Counted from the first letter of the stretch, positions 1 to 6,508 are shown. The stretch: DNA of 7,027 nucleotides from Halanaerobiaceae bacterium (GCA_003554685.1 PWHA01000270.1:1-7027), one strand, 5' to 3'. A program made the numbers and translations. Notes: generated by a model not told the origin, from the letters alone.

Positions 1-100
1 AAAATATTTTTAACCAGAAAACTTAAAATGACTTTGTTTTTTGCTTTTTCCAGCTTGAAATGCGTTTTTTTGTAAGGCTATGAATAATTCAGGCAGGTAT

Positions 101-148
101 ATATAAGCCCAGATAAATATAAGCCCAGATAAATATAAGCCCAGCTAA
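101..148. repeat. Three tandem copies of a 16-bp repeat
   Basis: Three directly adjacent 16-bp units lie at 101-116, 117-132 and 133-148. The first two are identical (atataagcccagataa) and the third differs by one base (agctaa instead of agataa at its end). No spacers separate them, so this is not a CRISPR array. The array abuts the left arm of the terminator hairpin that follows. It could be a replication-slippage product or a small operator array; nothing in the sequence decides between these. Confidence 0.9.
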
Positions 149-150
149 TC

Positions 151-201
151 ATTCCCGCTTTCCGGAATTTTTTTCCCGGAAGCGGGAATTTTATGTTTTT
201 T
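151..201 (+). terminator. Rho-independent terminator of an upstream transcript
   Basis: The left arm (151-165, attcccgctttccgg) pairs with the right arm (176-189, ccggaagcgggaat) over 14 base pairs with a single bulged T. The loop is T-rich and about 10 nt long. A tail with two T runs (189-192 and 195-201) follows the right arm. The polarity fits a + strand transcript entering from before this window. No coding end was recognised just upstream, so the gene it serves is presumably outside. It also insulates the operon at 610 from upstream transcription. Confidence 0.8.
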
Positions 202-236
202 TGAGTAATTTAAAGAGATTTATTGCTATTCATTGC

Positions 237-268
237 TTGAGATACTTATTTAGTTAACCTGCTAAAAT
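237..268 (+). promoter_or_regulatory. Weak candidate sigma-70 promoter with extended -10
   Basis: TGcTAAAAT at 260-268 is a good extended -10 element. The only -35-like hexamer nearby is TTGAGA at 237-242, with a spacer of 20 bp, longer than the usual 17. If used it would give a leader of more than 300 nt before dctP. AT-rich DNA makes chance matches likely, so this is tentative. Confidence 0.25.
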
Positions 269-298
269 TCAAGAAAGGTGATTATAAATTCATCAAAC

Positions 299-308
299 CT
301 GTTAACAG
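299..308. promoter_or_regulatory. Perfect 10-bp palindrome, possible activator or repressor site
   Basis: CTGTTAACAG is a perfect inverted repeat. A related half, AGTTAACCTG, lies 48 bp upstream at 252-261, so the GTTAAC core occurs twice (253-258 and 301-306). Enhancer-binding proteins and many repressors use such dyads. The distance to the -24/-12 element is about 230 bp, longer than average but workable for an upstream activator. The regulator is unknown. Confidence 0.25.
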
Positions 309-372
309 ATTAATATTATTAGAGAACTTAAAGAAAAATCACAGGAAGAAAATCACAGAAAATAGCATAAAT

Positions 373-396
373 AGCGGGAACAGCAGCGGGAACAGC
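373..396. repeat. Perfect 12-bp tandem duplication
   Basis: agcgggaacagc occurs at 373-384 and again immediately at 385-396 without mismatch. It follows two looser duplications (335-358 and 361-375), so this 60-bp stretch is almost wholly made of short direct repeats. No protein-coding frame explains the pattern. Confidence 0.85.
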
Positions 397-508
397 AAGA
401 GGCTTTACAGCTTTCGCTGAGGCATATCTGGCTGGAAGTAAGATCTGCAAGTAAAAGCCATGAATGCCTGATTATCCTTTAAATGTTTTAAATAAATATC
501 GTTAAACC

Positions 509-532
509 GCAGAAGAAAAAGCAGAAGAAAAA
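509..532. repeat. Perfect 12-bp tandem duplication next to the operon promoter
   Basis: gcagaagaaaaa occurs at 509-520 and again at 521-532. It ends five bases before the -24/-12 element. Being purine-rich, it may simply be a slippage product, but its position could influence DNA bending or activator access. Confidence 0.8.
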
Positions 533-536
533 GAGA

Positions 537-553
537 TTGGCACAAAAAATGCA
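537..553 (+). promoter_or_regulatory. Candidate sigma-54 (-24/-12) promoter of the TRAP/deacylase operon
   Basis: TTGGCAC at 537-543 is a full match to the -24 consensus YTGGCAC. ATGCA at 549-553 is one base off the -12 consensus TTGCW. The invariant GG (539-540) and GC (551-552) are exactly ten bases apart, as RpoN promoters require; 11 of 13 consensus positions match. The start would fall near 564, leaving a leader of about 46 nt with a strong ribosome binding site. An overlapping sigma-70 reading is also possible: TTGGCA (537-542), 16-bp spacer, TATATT (559-564). The sequence alone cannot exclude it. Confidence 0.55.
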
Positions 554-609
554 TGTAATATATTATGAAAGCAAATCATGCAAGCAAAATTTTATAAGGG
601 GGAAAATCC

Positions 610-1656
610 ATGCAAAAAGTTTTGAAAATTTTACTGGTGCTGGTAATAGTCCTGACTTTTTTCTCAACAGCTGCCTGGTCAGCTCCGCTGCAGATTGAAC
701 TTGCTCATGAAGAACCAGGTGATGTTGAGACTTCAAGTTCCCATGCTGCTGCTGTGGCCTTTAAAGAAATTGTCGAATCGCAGTCTAACAATGAAATGCA
801 GGTAACCATTCATCCCGGCAACACCATGGGAGGACAGCGTGAAAGACTGGAACTTACCCAATCGGATATTATTCAGGTTAATGTTGCTTCCATAGGCGGT
901 CTGGCCCAGTTTTATGAGCCTATCAATGCCTTTGATCTGCCCTTTGCCTTTCCCAATCATGCAGTTGCCTATCGGGTGCTGGACGGAGAATTTGGCGACT
1001 ATCTCAGGGATGATTTGCTTTCAGAGACCGGCCTGCGGCTGCTAACAACTTCGGCGGGAGATTTTTATGTGCTGAGCAATAATGTTCGCCCGGTGCGAGA
1101 GCCTGCAGATATGGAGGGTATTTCATTTAGAACCATGTCTGTACCTTCTCATATAGCAATGATGCGCTCACTGGGCGCTTCGGTAACTCCCATAGACTGG
1201 GATGAACTCTATACCTCTCTCCAGACAGGAGTAGTTGATGGCCAGCATAATCCCATTCCAATCATGGCAATCGGTGGACTCCAGGAAGTTCAGGATTATG
1301 TAACACTGACAAACCATCTCTATGGCACTGACTGGTGGGTAACCAGTGAAGCCTTTTATGAGTCACTTAATGATGAGCAGCGGGCTATCTTCACCAATGG
1401 CATCGATGCTGCCAGAACTGTGGGACGAGGCCACAAACTGCTCACCGGAGTAACTACCTATGGAGTTGAGTTCTTGGAAGAAGCAGGTGCCGAGGTTTAT
1501 GCGCCCAGCCTGGATGAGCTGGAAATGTTCAGAGAGGTTACCATACCTGCTGTGCGAGAAGCTATTGAAGAAGATCTGGGAGAAGCTGGCTTGGAATTTG
1601 TAGACTTTTTGCTGGAATCGGTAGAGAAGGCCGAGCTGGAGTTGTACGGAAATTAA
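610..1656 (+). CDS. dctP: TRAP transporter solute-binding protein, DctP family
   Basis: This is the extracytoplasmic ligand-binding subunit of a tripartite ATP-independent periplasmic transporter. It captures an organic acid and hands it to the membrane parts encoded next. Residues 1 to about 25 form a signal peptide (K3, K6, a long hydrophobic core, then small residues STAAWSA). There is no cysteine, so it is not a lipoprotein. Family marks seen: GGQRE at 74-78, the segment ISFRTM with Arg174 at the place of the conserved carboxylate-binding arginine, ELYTSLQTGVVDGQHNP at 199-215 (DctP signature, including Asn214) and WWVTSEAF at 242-249. The length of 348 residues is normal. The start is fixed by AAGGGGG (596-602) seven bases ahead. 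The protein is rich in Asp and Glu. The exact ligand cannot be read from sequence; the neighbouring deacylases suggest an N-acyl amino acid, but a dicarboxylate remains possible. Confidence 0.93.
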   Translation: MQKVLKILLVLVIVLTFFSTAAWSAPLQIELAHEEPGDVETSSSHAAAVAFKEIVESQSNNEMQVTIHPGNTMGGQRERLELTQSDIIQVNVASIGGLAQFYEPINAFDLPFAFPNHAVAYRVLDGEFGDYLRDDLLSETGLRLLTTSAGDFYVLSNNVRPVREPADMEGISFRTMSVPSHIAMMRSLGASVTPIDWDELYTSLQTGVVDGQHNPIPIMAIGGLQEVQDYVTLTNHLYGTDWWVTSEAFYESLNDEQRAIFTNGIDAARTVGRGHKLLTGVTTYGVEFLEEAGAEVYAPSLDELEMFREVTIPAVREAIEEDLGEAGLEFVDFLLESVEKAELELYGN

Positions 1657-1714
1657 TTAATACTATTAAAGTTTTAGCGGAAAATAATTAAAACTATAAA
1701 AATGTAGCAACCTG

Positions 1715-1755
1715 GTATCGAGGGGAGTCTGTCAGAATCTGGCTTCCCTCGATAC
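1715..1755 (+). promoter_or_regulatory. Intergenic stem-loop between dctP and dctQ
   Basis: The arms at 1715-1729 and 1741-1755 (GTATCGAGGGGAGTC and GGCTTCCCTCGATAC) pair over 15 bp with two G-U pairs and an 11-nt loop. The DNA after it (tcctgtaaattgg) has no T tract, so it is not an intrinsic terminator. Hairpins at this position in binding-protein transport operons are known to shield the upstream message from 3' exonucleases and so give more binding protein than membrane subunits. That role is inferred here. The hairpin ends about 14 nt before the dctQ ribosome binding site. Confidence 0.7.
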
Positions 1756-1780
1756 TCCTGTAAATTGGCGGGAGGTTATC

Positions 1781-2278
1781 ATGAAAAGTAAAATCAACAA
1801 CGGGGCAGTCTGGCTGGCAGACATGCTGGAAAAAATTGTAGCAGTCCCTTTGATTATTATAGGGTTTTTAATGGTGGTTGTAGTTCTGATCGGGACCTTC
1901 TGGAGATATGTGCTGCGCAATCCCTTTCTCTGGACGGAGGAACTGGCTCGTTACCTGATGATCTGGATGGCACTAATTGCTGCCAGTATTTCCCTGAAGA
2001 GAAGAGAACATGTCGGGTTGAAGCTTGTCATCAATCGGGTTCCTCAGCCAGCTAAGAAAATAATTGTGATGATCACCCAGTTATTTATCCTGCTTTTTCT
2101 TTACTATTTAACCCGGGAAGGTTTTTCCATGGTTGAAAGGGCACTAAGACAGCGCTCTCCAGCTCTAAACATTTCCATGTTCTGGCCATTATTATCGGTG
2201 CCGGTGGCAGGACTATTAACCGGGATTCAATTGATTTTACAGATGATCATTGATTTGACGGCCGGGGAGGAATATTAA
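1781..2278 (+). CDS. dctQ: TRAP transporter small membrane subunit, DctQ family
   Basis: This is the small integral membrane subunit that pairs with DctM to form the TRAP permease. At 165 residues it is typical, with four hydrophobic segments near residues 19-41, 55-72, 93-113 and 134-157. The family signature is clear: FWRYVLRNPFLWTEELARY at 40-58, followed by IWMALIAAS and the charged stretch KRREHVG at 73-79. The start is set by GGGAGGT (1770-1776) a few bases upstream. It follows dctP after 124 bp containing a stem-loop and stops one base before dctM, so the two membrane genes are almost certainly co-translated. No unusual residue or truncation was seen. Confidence 0.93.
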   Translation: MKSKINNGAVWLADMLEKIVAVPLIIIGFLMVVVVLIGTFWRYVLRNPFLWTEELARYLMIWMALIAASISLKRREHVGLKLVINRVPQPAKKIIVMITQLFILLFLYYLTREGFSMVERALRQRSPALNISMFWPLLSVPVAGLLTGIQLILQMIIDLTAGEEY

Positions 2279-2279
2279 T

Positions 2280-3566
2280 ATGGTACAATTTATTGTAATA
2301 GTTTTCTTTCTCTTCATGCTGGCGGGGACCCCAATAGCTTTTGCCCTGGGAATTACGGCTGTGCTGGCTTTTTTAAGAATGGATAATCCTGCTTTGATGC
2401 AGTTAGTACCCCAGAATTTCTACTCCGGAATTAATATGTTTGCCCTGATGGCTATGCCATTTTTTATGCTGGCTGGAGATATTATGAATAAAATAAAAAT
2501 AACCCACAGACTGGTTAAGCTGGCAAATGTAATGGTGGGGCATATCCGGGGAGGCCTGGCCCATGTTAATATTCTCGTCAGCATCTTTTTTGCCGGCCTG
2601 ACCGGGGCTGCTGTTTCCGATACTGCTGCATTGGGGACAATGCTGATACCGGCCATGGAAGAGGATGGTTATGACAAAGATTTTGCTGCAGCAGTTACCG
2701 CAGCCTCATCTATTATTGGCCCGATTATTCCTCCCAGCATTATTGCCGTTATTTACGGTTCTCTGATGAATGTTTCAATTGCCGGCCTTTTTGCTGCTGG
2801 TATTGTACCTGGGGTGATTATGGGGCTTTCTTTGATGCTGCTGGCCGGCTATGTGTCTAAAAAAAGGGATTACCCCATGGGAGAAAAGCGGGCTTCTGTT
2901 AAAGAGGTATCACTGGCATTTAAAGAAGCTTTTATCCCTCTGCTGATGCCGGTAATTATATTGGGGGGAATATTAAGTGGAGTATTCACCCCCACAGAAG
3001 CAGCTGCTATTGCAGTTTTATATGCCCTGATAATAGGATTTTTTGTTTACAGAAATTTAACTCTGAAAGATCTTCCAGTTTTGATTTACAATATGGTAAA
3101 AAATTCTGGTTCAATTTTTATAATTCTTTCAGCTGCTGCCATTCTGGGCTGGATTTTAGCCAGGGAACAGATACCGGCACTAATAGGAACCATGATTTTA
3201 GATTTTAGCACAAATAAATATGTAGTGCTTATGATAATTAACATGATATTGATAGTTTTAGGAATGTTTATGGATATGACTGCAGCTCTGATTATTTTAG
3301 GGCCAATTCTTCATCCCCTGGCTGTAAGTGTGGGAGTTCATCCCCTGCACTTTGGTATTATCATGATAGTTAACTTGAATATTGCCCTGATGACGCCACC
3401 TCTGGGGGCATGCCTTTTCGTAGCCTGTGGGATTTCTAAACTTTCACTGGAGGAGATATCAGGAGAGATCTGGCCCTTTATCCTGGCTGAACTCGGGGTA
3501 TTAATTCTGGTGACTTATGTTCCAGCAATTTCCATGTTCTTGCCAGGACTGCTGGGTTTTGCTTAG
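2280..3566 (+). CDS. dctM: TRAP transporter large membrane subunit, DctM family
   Basis: This is the large permease subunit, belonging to the ion transporter superfamily. It moves the substrate released by DctP across the inner membrane, usually coupled to sodium. It has 428 residues, standard length, and is strongly hydrophobic throughout. Family motifs in order: PFFMLAG (60-66), AAVSDTAALGTMLIP (110-124), GPIIPPS (147-153) in the first half, then FTPTEAAA (236-243), MFMDMTAALIILGPI (329-343) and LNIALMTPPLG (366-376) in the second half. The repetition of a Pro/Gly-rich hairpin motif in both halves is expected of this elevator fold. GGGGAGG at 2264-2270 lies inside the end of dctQ nine bases before the ATG, indicating translational coupling. 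No terminator follows; 45 bp lead to the next gene. Confidence 0.95.
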   Translation: MVQFIVIVFFLFMLAGTPIAFALGITAVLAFLRMDNPALMQLVPQNFYSGINMFALMAMPFFMLAGDIMNKIKITHRLVKLANVMVGHIRGGLAHVNILVSIFFAGLTGAAVSDTAALGTMLIPAMEEDGYDKDFAAAVTAASSIIGPIIPPSIIAVIYGSLMNVSIAGLFAAGIVPGVIMGLSLMLLAGYVSKKRDYPMGEKRASVKEVSLAFKEAFIPLLMPVIILGGILSGVFTPTEAAAIAVLYALIIGFFVYRNLTLKDLPVLIYNMVKNSGSIFIILSAAAILGWILAREQIPALIGTMILDFSTNKYVVLMIINMILIVLGMFMDMTAALIILGPILHPLAVSVGVHPLHFGIIMIVNLNIALMTPPLGACLFVACGISKLSLEEISGEIWPFILAELGVLILVTYVPAISMFLPGLLGFA

Positions 3567-3611
3567 AATTTAAATGATATTATTGAAATTTAGCAAGAAA
3601 GGAATTAACCT

Positions 3612-4820
3612 ATGATATCTCGAAAAGTTGCTGCTGATATTCTGGCTGACTACAATCTGGATAGGACCCTTCAGCTGCTGCAGAAGATGATTGAAATTCC
3701 CAGCCATAAGCAGGTTGAATGGCAGGAAGACAGGCTGGCAAAATTTATAGCAAGCTATCTGGAAGATTCCGGGCTGAAGGATATTGAGCTTGATTATATC
3801 GAAGAGAATCGCCCTAATATCAAAGCTATCATTCCGGGAGCCGGCAGTGGCAGCAGTTTGCTGCTCAACGGTCATACCGATACCATACCACCCTACAATA
3901 TGGTGATTCCGCCCTATAAGCCTGAAGTTAGAGGCGATCATATTTTCGGCAGAGGCGCTGTTGATATGAAGGGCTCAATAGCTGCAATGCTGACAGCGAT
4001 GCGTCTGATACAATTGAGCGGCTATCAGCTGGCTGGAGATCTTGTTTTTAGCGGAGTAATTGACCAGGAACAGCGTTCGCTGGGAACTGTTAAGCTGGTT
4101 GAAGATGGTTTAGATGTTGACTATGCTATTGTGGGTGAGCCTACCGATCTGCAAATCTGCAGGGCCCATAAGGGCATGGAATGGTATAGAATTATTATAA
4201 AAGGGAAATCAGCTCATGGCAGCACTCCAGAAAAAGGGCTCAACACCATCTATCAGGGATCTCGAATTGTCAGGGAGATTGAAAAGTTAAATCTGATATT
4301 GCAGCAGCGGGAAGACAGTCTGGTCAGCCACCCCACCATCAATGTCGGAATGATTTCCGGAGGCGATGATCCCAATATCGTCCCCAATGTCTGCCACCTC
4401 GATGTAGATCGCCGCTATACTACCCGGGAAAGCAGAAAAGAAATCTATGAAGAGATTGAAAGGCTGCTGGCCAGGGTCAATGCCGCTGCTCCCGGTTTCA
4501 GCACTGAGGTTATTCCCCTGGAGGATAAGGTCTGTCCCCTGCGAAACAGACCTCTGGCCGGCCCGGAGGAGAACAGCTTGATTGCTGCCCTGAAAAACTC
4601 TCTCAAAAGTTATACAGACCGGGATCAGCAGGTTACCTTCTTCCGGGGCTGGAGTGATGCTGCCCTGCTCCATGACAGGCTGGGGATTCCCTCGGTGGTT
4701 TTTGGTCCCGGCCTTCCAGAAAAATGTCATTCCGGCGATGAAAGCTTAAAAATTGCCGATCTCTACAGCGCTGTTAAAATTTACTTAGAAGTTATTCTAG
4801 AAATCTGTGGTGTCTGCTGA
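3612..4820 (+). CDS. M20 family metallopeptidase/deacylase (ArgE/DapE/ACY1/CPG2 group) with an E-to-Q change at the general base
   Basis: Members of this cytoplasmic family use a two-metal centre to cut amide bonds of N-acyl amino acids or peptides with L configuration. Expected metal ligands are all visible: His88 (NGHTDT), Asp118 (GRGAVDMKG), Glu153, Glu176 (VGEPT) and His373 (CHSGDE). The dimerisation (lid) domain spans about 183-295 and includes SAHGS with His202. The odd point is residue 152: the family's D-E-E reads D151-Q152-E153, so the glutamate that normally acts as general base is glutamine, while the rest of the motif (QRSLGT) is intact. Activity may therefore be lost or altered. 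At 402 residues it is full length and shows no frame damage. The start is supported by AAAGGA (3598-3603) at suitable spacing. It sits 45 bp after dctM and 29 bp before the deacylase. Too general to name argE or dapE. Confidence 0.88.
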   Translation: MISRKVAADILADYNLDRTLQLLQKMIEIPSHKQVEWQEDRLAKFIASYLEDSGLKDIELDYIEENRPNIKAIIPGAGSGSSLLLNGHTDTIPPYNMVIPPYKPEVRGDHIFGRGAVDMKGSIAAMLTAMRLIQLSGYQLAGDLVFSGVIDQEQRSLGTVKLVEDGLDVDYAIVGEPTDLQICRAHKGMEWYRIIIKGKSAHGSTPEKGLNTIYQGSRIVREIEKLNLILQQREDSLVSHPTINVGMISGGDDPNIVPNVCHLDVDRRYTTRESRKEIYEEIERLLARVNAAAPGFSTEVIPLEDKVCPLRNRPLAGPEENSLIAALKNSLKSYTDRDQQVTFFRGWSDAALLHDRLGIPSVVFGPGLPEKCHSGDESLKIADLYSAVKIYLEVILEICGVC

Positions 4821-4849
4821 AATTTTTTTGTAAGAAATGAGGTATTGCA

Positions 4850-6436
4850 ATGTATGATCTAATTATTAAAAGGGGCTTGATTTTTCTGGGCAGAGAAAAA
4901 GGCTGGCTGGAGGGCGATATTGCTCTTTCAGGAGATAAAATTGCTAAAATAGCTCCCGAAATAACTTCCAGCAGAGAGGAAATTATAGATGCCGGCAACA
5001 AAATTGTAGCTCCGGGCTTTATTGATGTTCATACCCATGATGAAATTGAACTGATAAAAAATGGGACTGTCTATCCCAAGGTGACTCAGGGTGTTACTAC
5101 AGTGATTGTCGGCAACTGTGGTCTGGGTTTTTATCCCATTGATCCCGGCAGAAAGGAACTGCTGAAAGATTATAATCAGGCGATCTATGATATTTCAGAA
5201 ATAGAAGTTGATTGGATCGATCTGGCTGACTTTAGAAGTAAACTGCGAGAGAAGCAGTTAGGAATAAATGCGGGAATGATGGTGGGGCACGGAGCTATCA
5301 GGATTGCAACTATGGGATTTGCCAGTCGAGAAGCCACCCCTGAAGAACTTAAAGCAATGGGAGAAAGATTAAAAAATGCTCTCAACCAGGGTGCCCTTGG
5401 CATGTCAACCGGGCTGCTCTATCCCCCCAGTTCATATGCCGGGCGCAATGAGATACTCTATCTGGCTCAAATCCTTTACCAGCAGAATGCCCTTTACACC
5501 ACCCATATGAGAAATGAATCAGATCAGATTTTTGACTGCATAAATGAGAATATTGAGCTGTCACGAGAGACAGGGGTTAATACCGAGATATCGCACTTAA
5601 ACCTTTCAGGTAAAGCCAACTGGGGCAGGGCTGGAGAAGTGCTTGAGATGCTAAGGCAGGCCCGCCGTCAGAAAATAAATATTCATGCCGATCAGTATCC
5701 CTATCGAGCTGGTTCGACATTAATAACAGCTCTGCTGCCACAATGGGCGCTTTCTGAAGGGGTGGCTTATTTAGTTGACAGGCTGAAAAATTCTCCGGAT
5801 TTTTGCAGGAGAATTATTCGGGATATTGAAAAAGGACTGCCGGGCTGGGATAATATAATTGGTTCAACCGGGTGGGAGAATATTATCATAAACTCCTCTC
5901 CGGAAAATTTGTCAGATAGATATCTTGGCGCCAGCCTGGCTGAGATAGCCAGACAGGAAGGGAAAAATAATTATGAAAATTTGCTGGATCTTATCCGGGA
6001 AAGCAAGGGACAGCTGACAATCTTAATTTTCAGCACCTCCGGTGAAGATGTCAGGAAAATACTTGCCGATCCAGAAGTTCTGGTTGGCTCCGATGGAATC
6101 AACACGGGGGGGCGACCTCATCCCAGGCTTTATGGGAGTTTTCCTCGAATTTTAGGAAAATATGTGCGAGAGGAAAGGGTGCTGGATCTGGAAACTGCTC
6201 TTTATAAAATGACAGCTCTGCCGGCAAAGAAGTTTGGTCTGGCAGATAGAGGACTGATACGGCCTGGTTATAAGGCTGATTTAGTGATATTTGATCCCGA
6301 AGAAGTAAAGGATGAAGCGGATTACCAGCATTCCAACCAGACTGCGAGCGGAATTGAGTGGGTGCTGGTAAACGGCCGAGGGGTAGTCTGGCCGGGAGGA
6401 TTTAGAAGTGAAGAGAGACCGGGGGAGCTTTTTTAG
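4850..6436 (+). CDS. N-acyl-D-amino-acid deacylase (D-aminoacylase), amidohydrolase superfamily
   Basis: It hydrolyses N-acyl-D-amino acids to a fatty or acetic acid and the free D-amino acid, in the cytoplasm, with zinc. The order of marks follows characterised D-aminoacylases: an N-terminal beta-sandwich part (1-50), PGFIDVHTH with His61 and His63, Cys90 in VGNCG, GHGAIR (146-151), GALGMSTGLLYPPSSYA (181-197), His219 in TTHMRNE, His249 in EISHLNLSG, HADQYPY (279-285) and Asp415 in VGSDG. RPHPRLYGSFPR (422-433) is the family's substrate-side segment, and GLIRPGYKADLVIFDP (468-483) returns to the beta sandwich. All metal and catalytic positions are present, so it should be active. At 528 residues it is at the upper end of normal. 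The residue after the HTHD motif is Glu65 where Asp is commoner. GAGG at 4839-4842 sets the start. It is the last operon gene, followed by a terminator. Acyl and side-chain preference (neutral, Asp or Glu) cannot be decided. Confidence 0.9.
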   Translation: MYDLIIKRGLIFLGREKGWLEGDIALSGDKIAKIAPEITSSREEIIDAGNKIVAPGFIDVHTHDEIELIKNGTVYPKVTQGVTTVIVGNCGLGFYPIDPGRKELLKDYNQAIYDISEIEVDWIDLADFRSKLREKQLGINAGMMVGHGAIRIATMGFASREATPEELKAMGERLKNALNQGALGMSTGLLYPPSSYAGRNEILYLAQILYQQNALYTTHMRNESDQIFDCINENIELSRETGVNTEISHLNLSGKANWGRAGEVLEMLRQARRQKINIHADQYPYRAGSTLITALLPQWALSEGVAYLVDRLKNSPDFCRRIIRDIEKGLPGWDNIIGSTGWENIIINSSPENLSDRYLGASLAEIARQEGKNNYENLLDLIRESKGQLTILIFSTSGEDVRKILADPEVLVGSDGINTGGRPHPRLYGSFPRILGKYVREERVLDLETALYKMTALPAKKFGLADRGLIRPGYKADLVIFDPEEVKDEADYQHSNQTASGIEWVLVNGRGVVWPGGFRSEERPGELF

Positions 6437-6474
6437 AATGACATATTACCTTACCACAATTAAATGATGTCGGG

Positions 6475-6508
6475 CCTTCATCCCTTCCGGGGTTGGGGGT
6501 TTTTTCTT
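6475..6508 (+). terminator. Rho-independent terminator of the operon
   Basis: CCTTCATCCC (6475-6484) pairs with GGGGTTGGGG (6489-6498) around a TTCC loop, with one C-T mismatch and several G-U pairs. A run of six T (6500-6505), then C and TT, follows. It lies about 40 bp after the stop codon of the deacylase. It is weaker than the hairpin at 151-201 because of the wobble pairs. It has no T tract in the opposite orientation, so it would not serve the - strand gene. Confidence 0.65.

Larger units (their letters stand above)
202..536. other. Long non-coding stretch before the operon, rich in short duplications
   Basis: No open frame with a ribosome binding site or recognisable product was found on either strand here. 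What it does hold is a series of short direct duplications: attgct spaced by 10 (222-237), aaaatcacag spaced by 14 (335-358), aatagc spaced by 9 (361-375), a perfect 12-bp tandem (373-396) and another perfect 12-bp tandem (509-532). It also holds a 10-bp palindrome (299-308) and a weak promoter-like element (237-268). No riboswitch, T-box or RNA gene was recognised. Confidence 0.6.

Noticed and set aside
1..75. Open frame from the window edge to a stop at 73-75 on the + strand, possible end of an upstream gene
   Set aside because: Only 24 codons, very AT-rich and Phe/Lys heavy, with no recognisable protein character. Too little to call a partial gene, though the terminator at 151-201 hints that some gene ends before it.
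101..148. CRISPR-like repeats
   Set aside because: The three 16-bp units are directly adjacent with no spacers and are too short; no cas gene is present.
202..609. Riboswitch, T-box or small RNA in the operon leader
   Set aside because: No conserved core or alternative terminator/antiterminator pair was found close to dctP; the only strong hairpin is 400 bp upstream.
1715..1755. Intrinsic terminator after dctP
   Set aside because: The stem is strong but the following bases (tcctgtaaattgg) lack a T tract, so termination is not expected; kept as a regulatory or stabilising hairpin.
3570..3941. Reverse-strand open frame of 123 codons
   Set aside because: Lies opposite the start of the M20 gene, which has family motifs and a ribosome binding site. 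The reverse product shows no recognisable family.
4287..4730. Reverse-strand open frame of 147 codons
   Set aside because: Antisense shadow of the M20 C-terminal half, where the conserved GWSDA and CHSGDE motifs are on the + strand.
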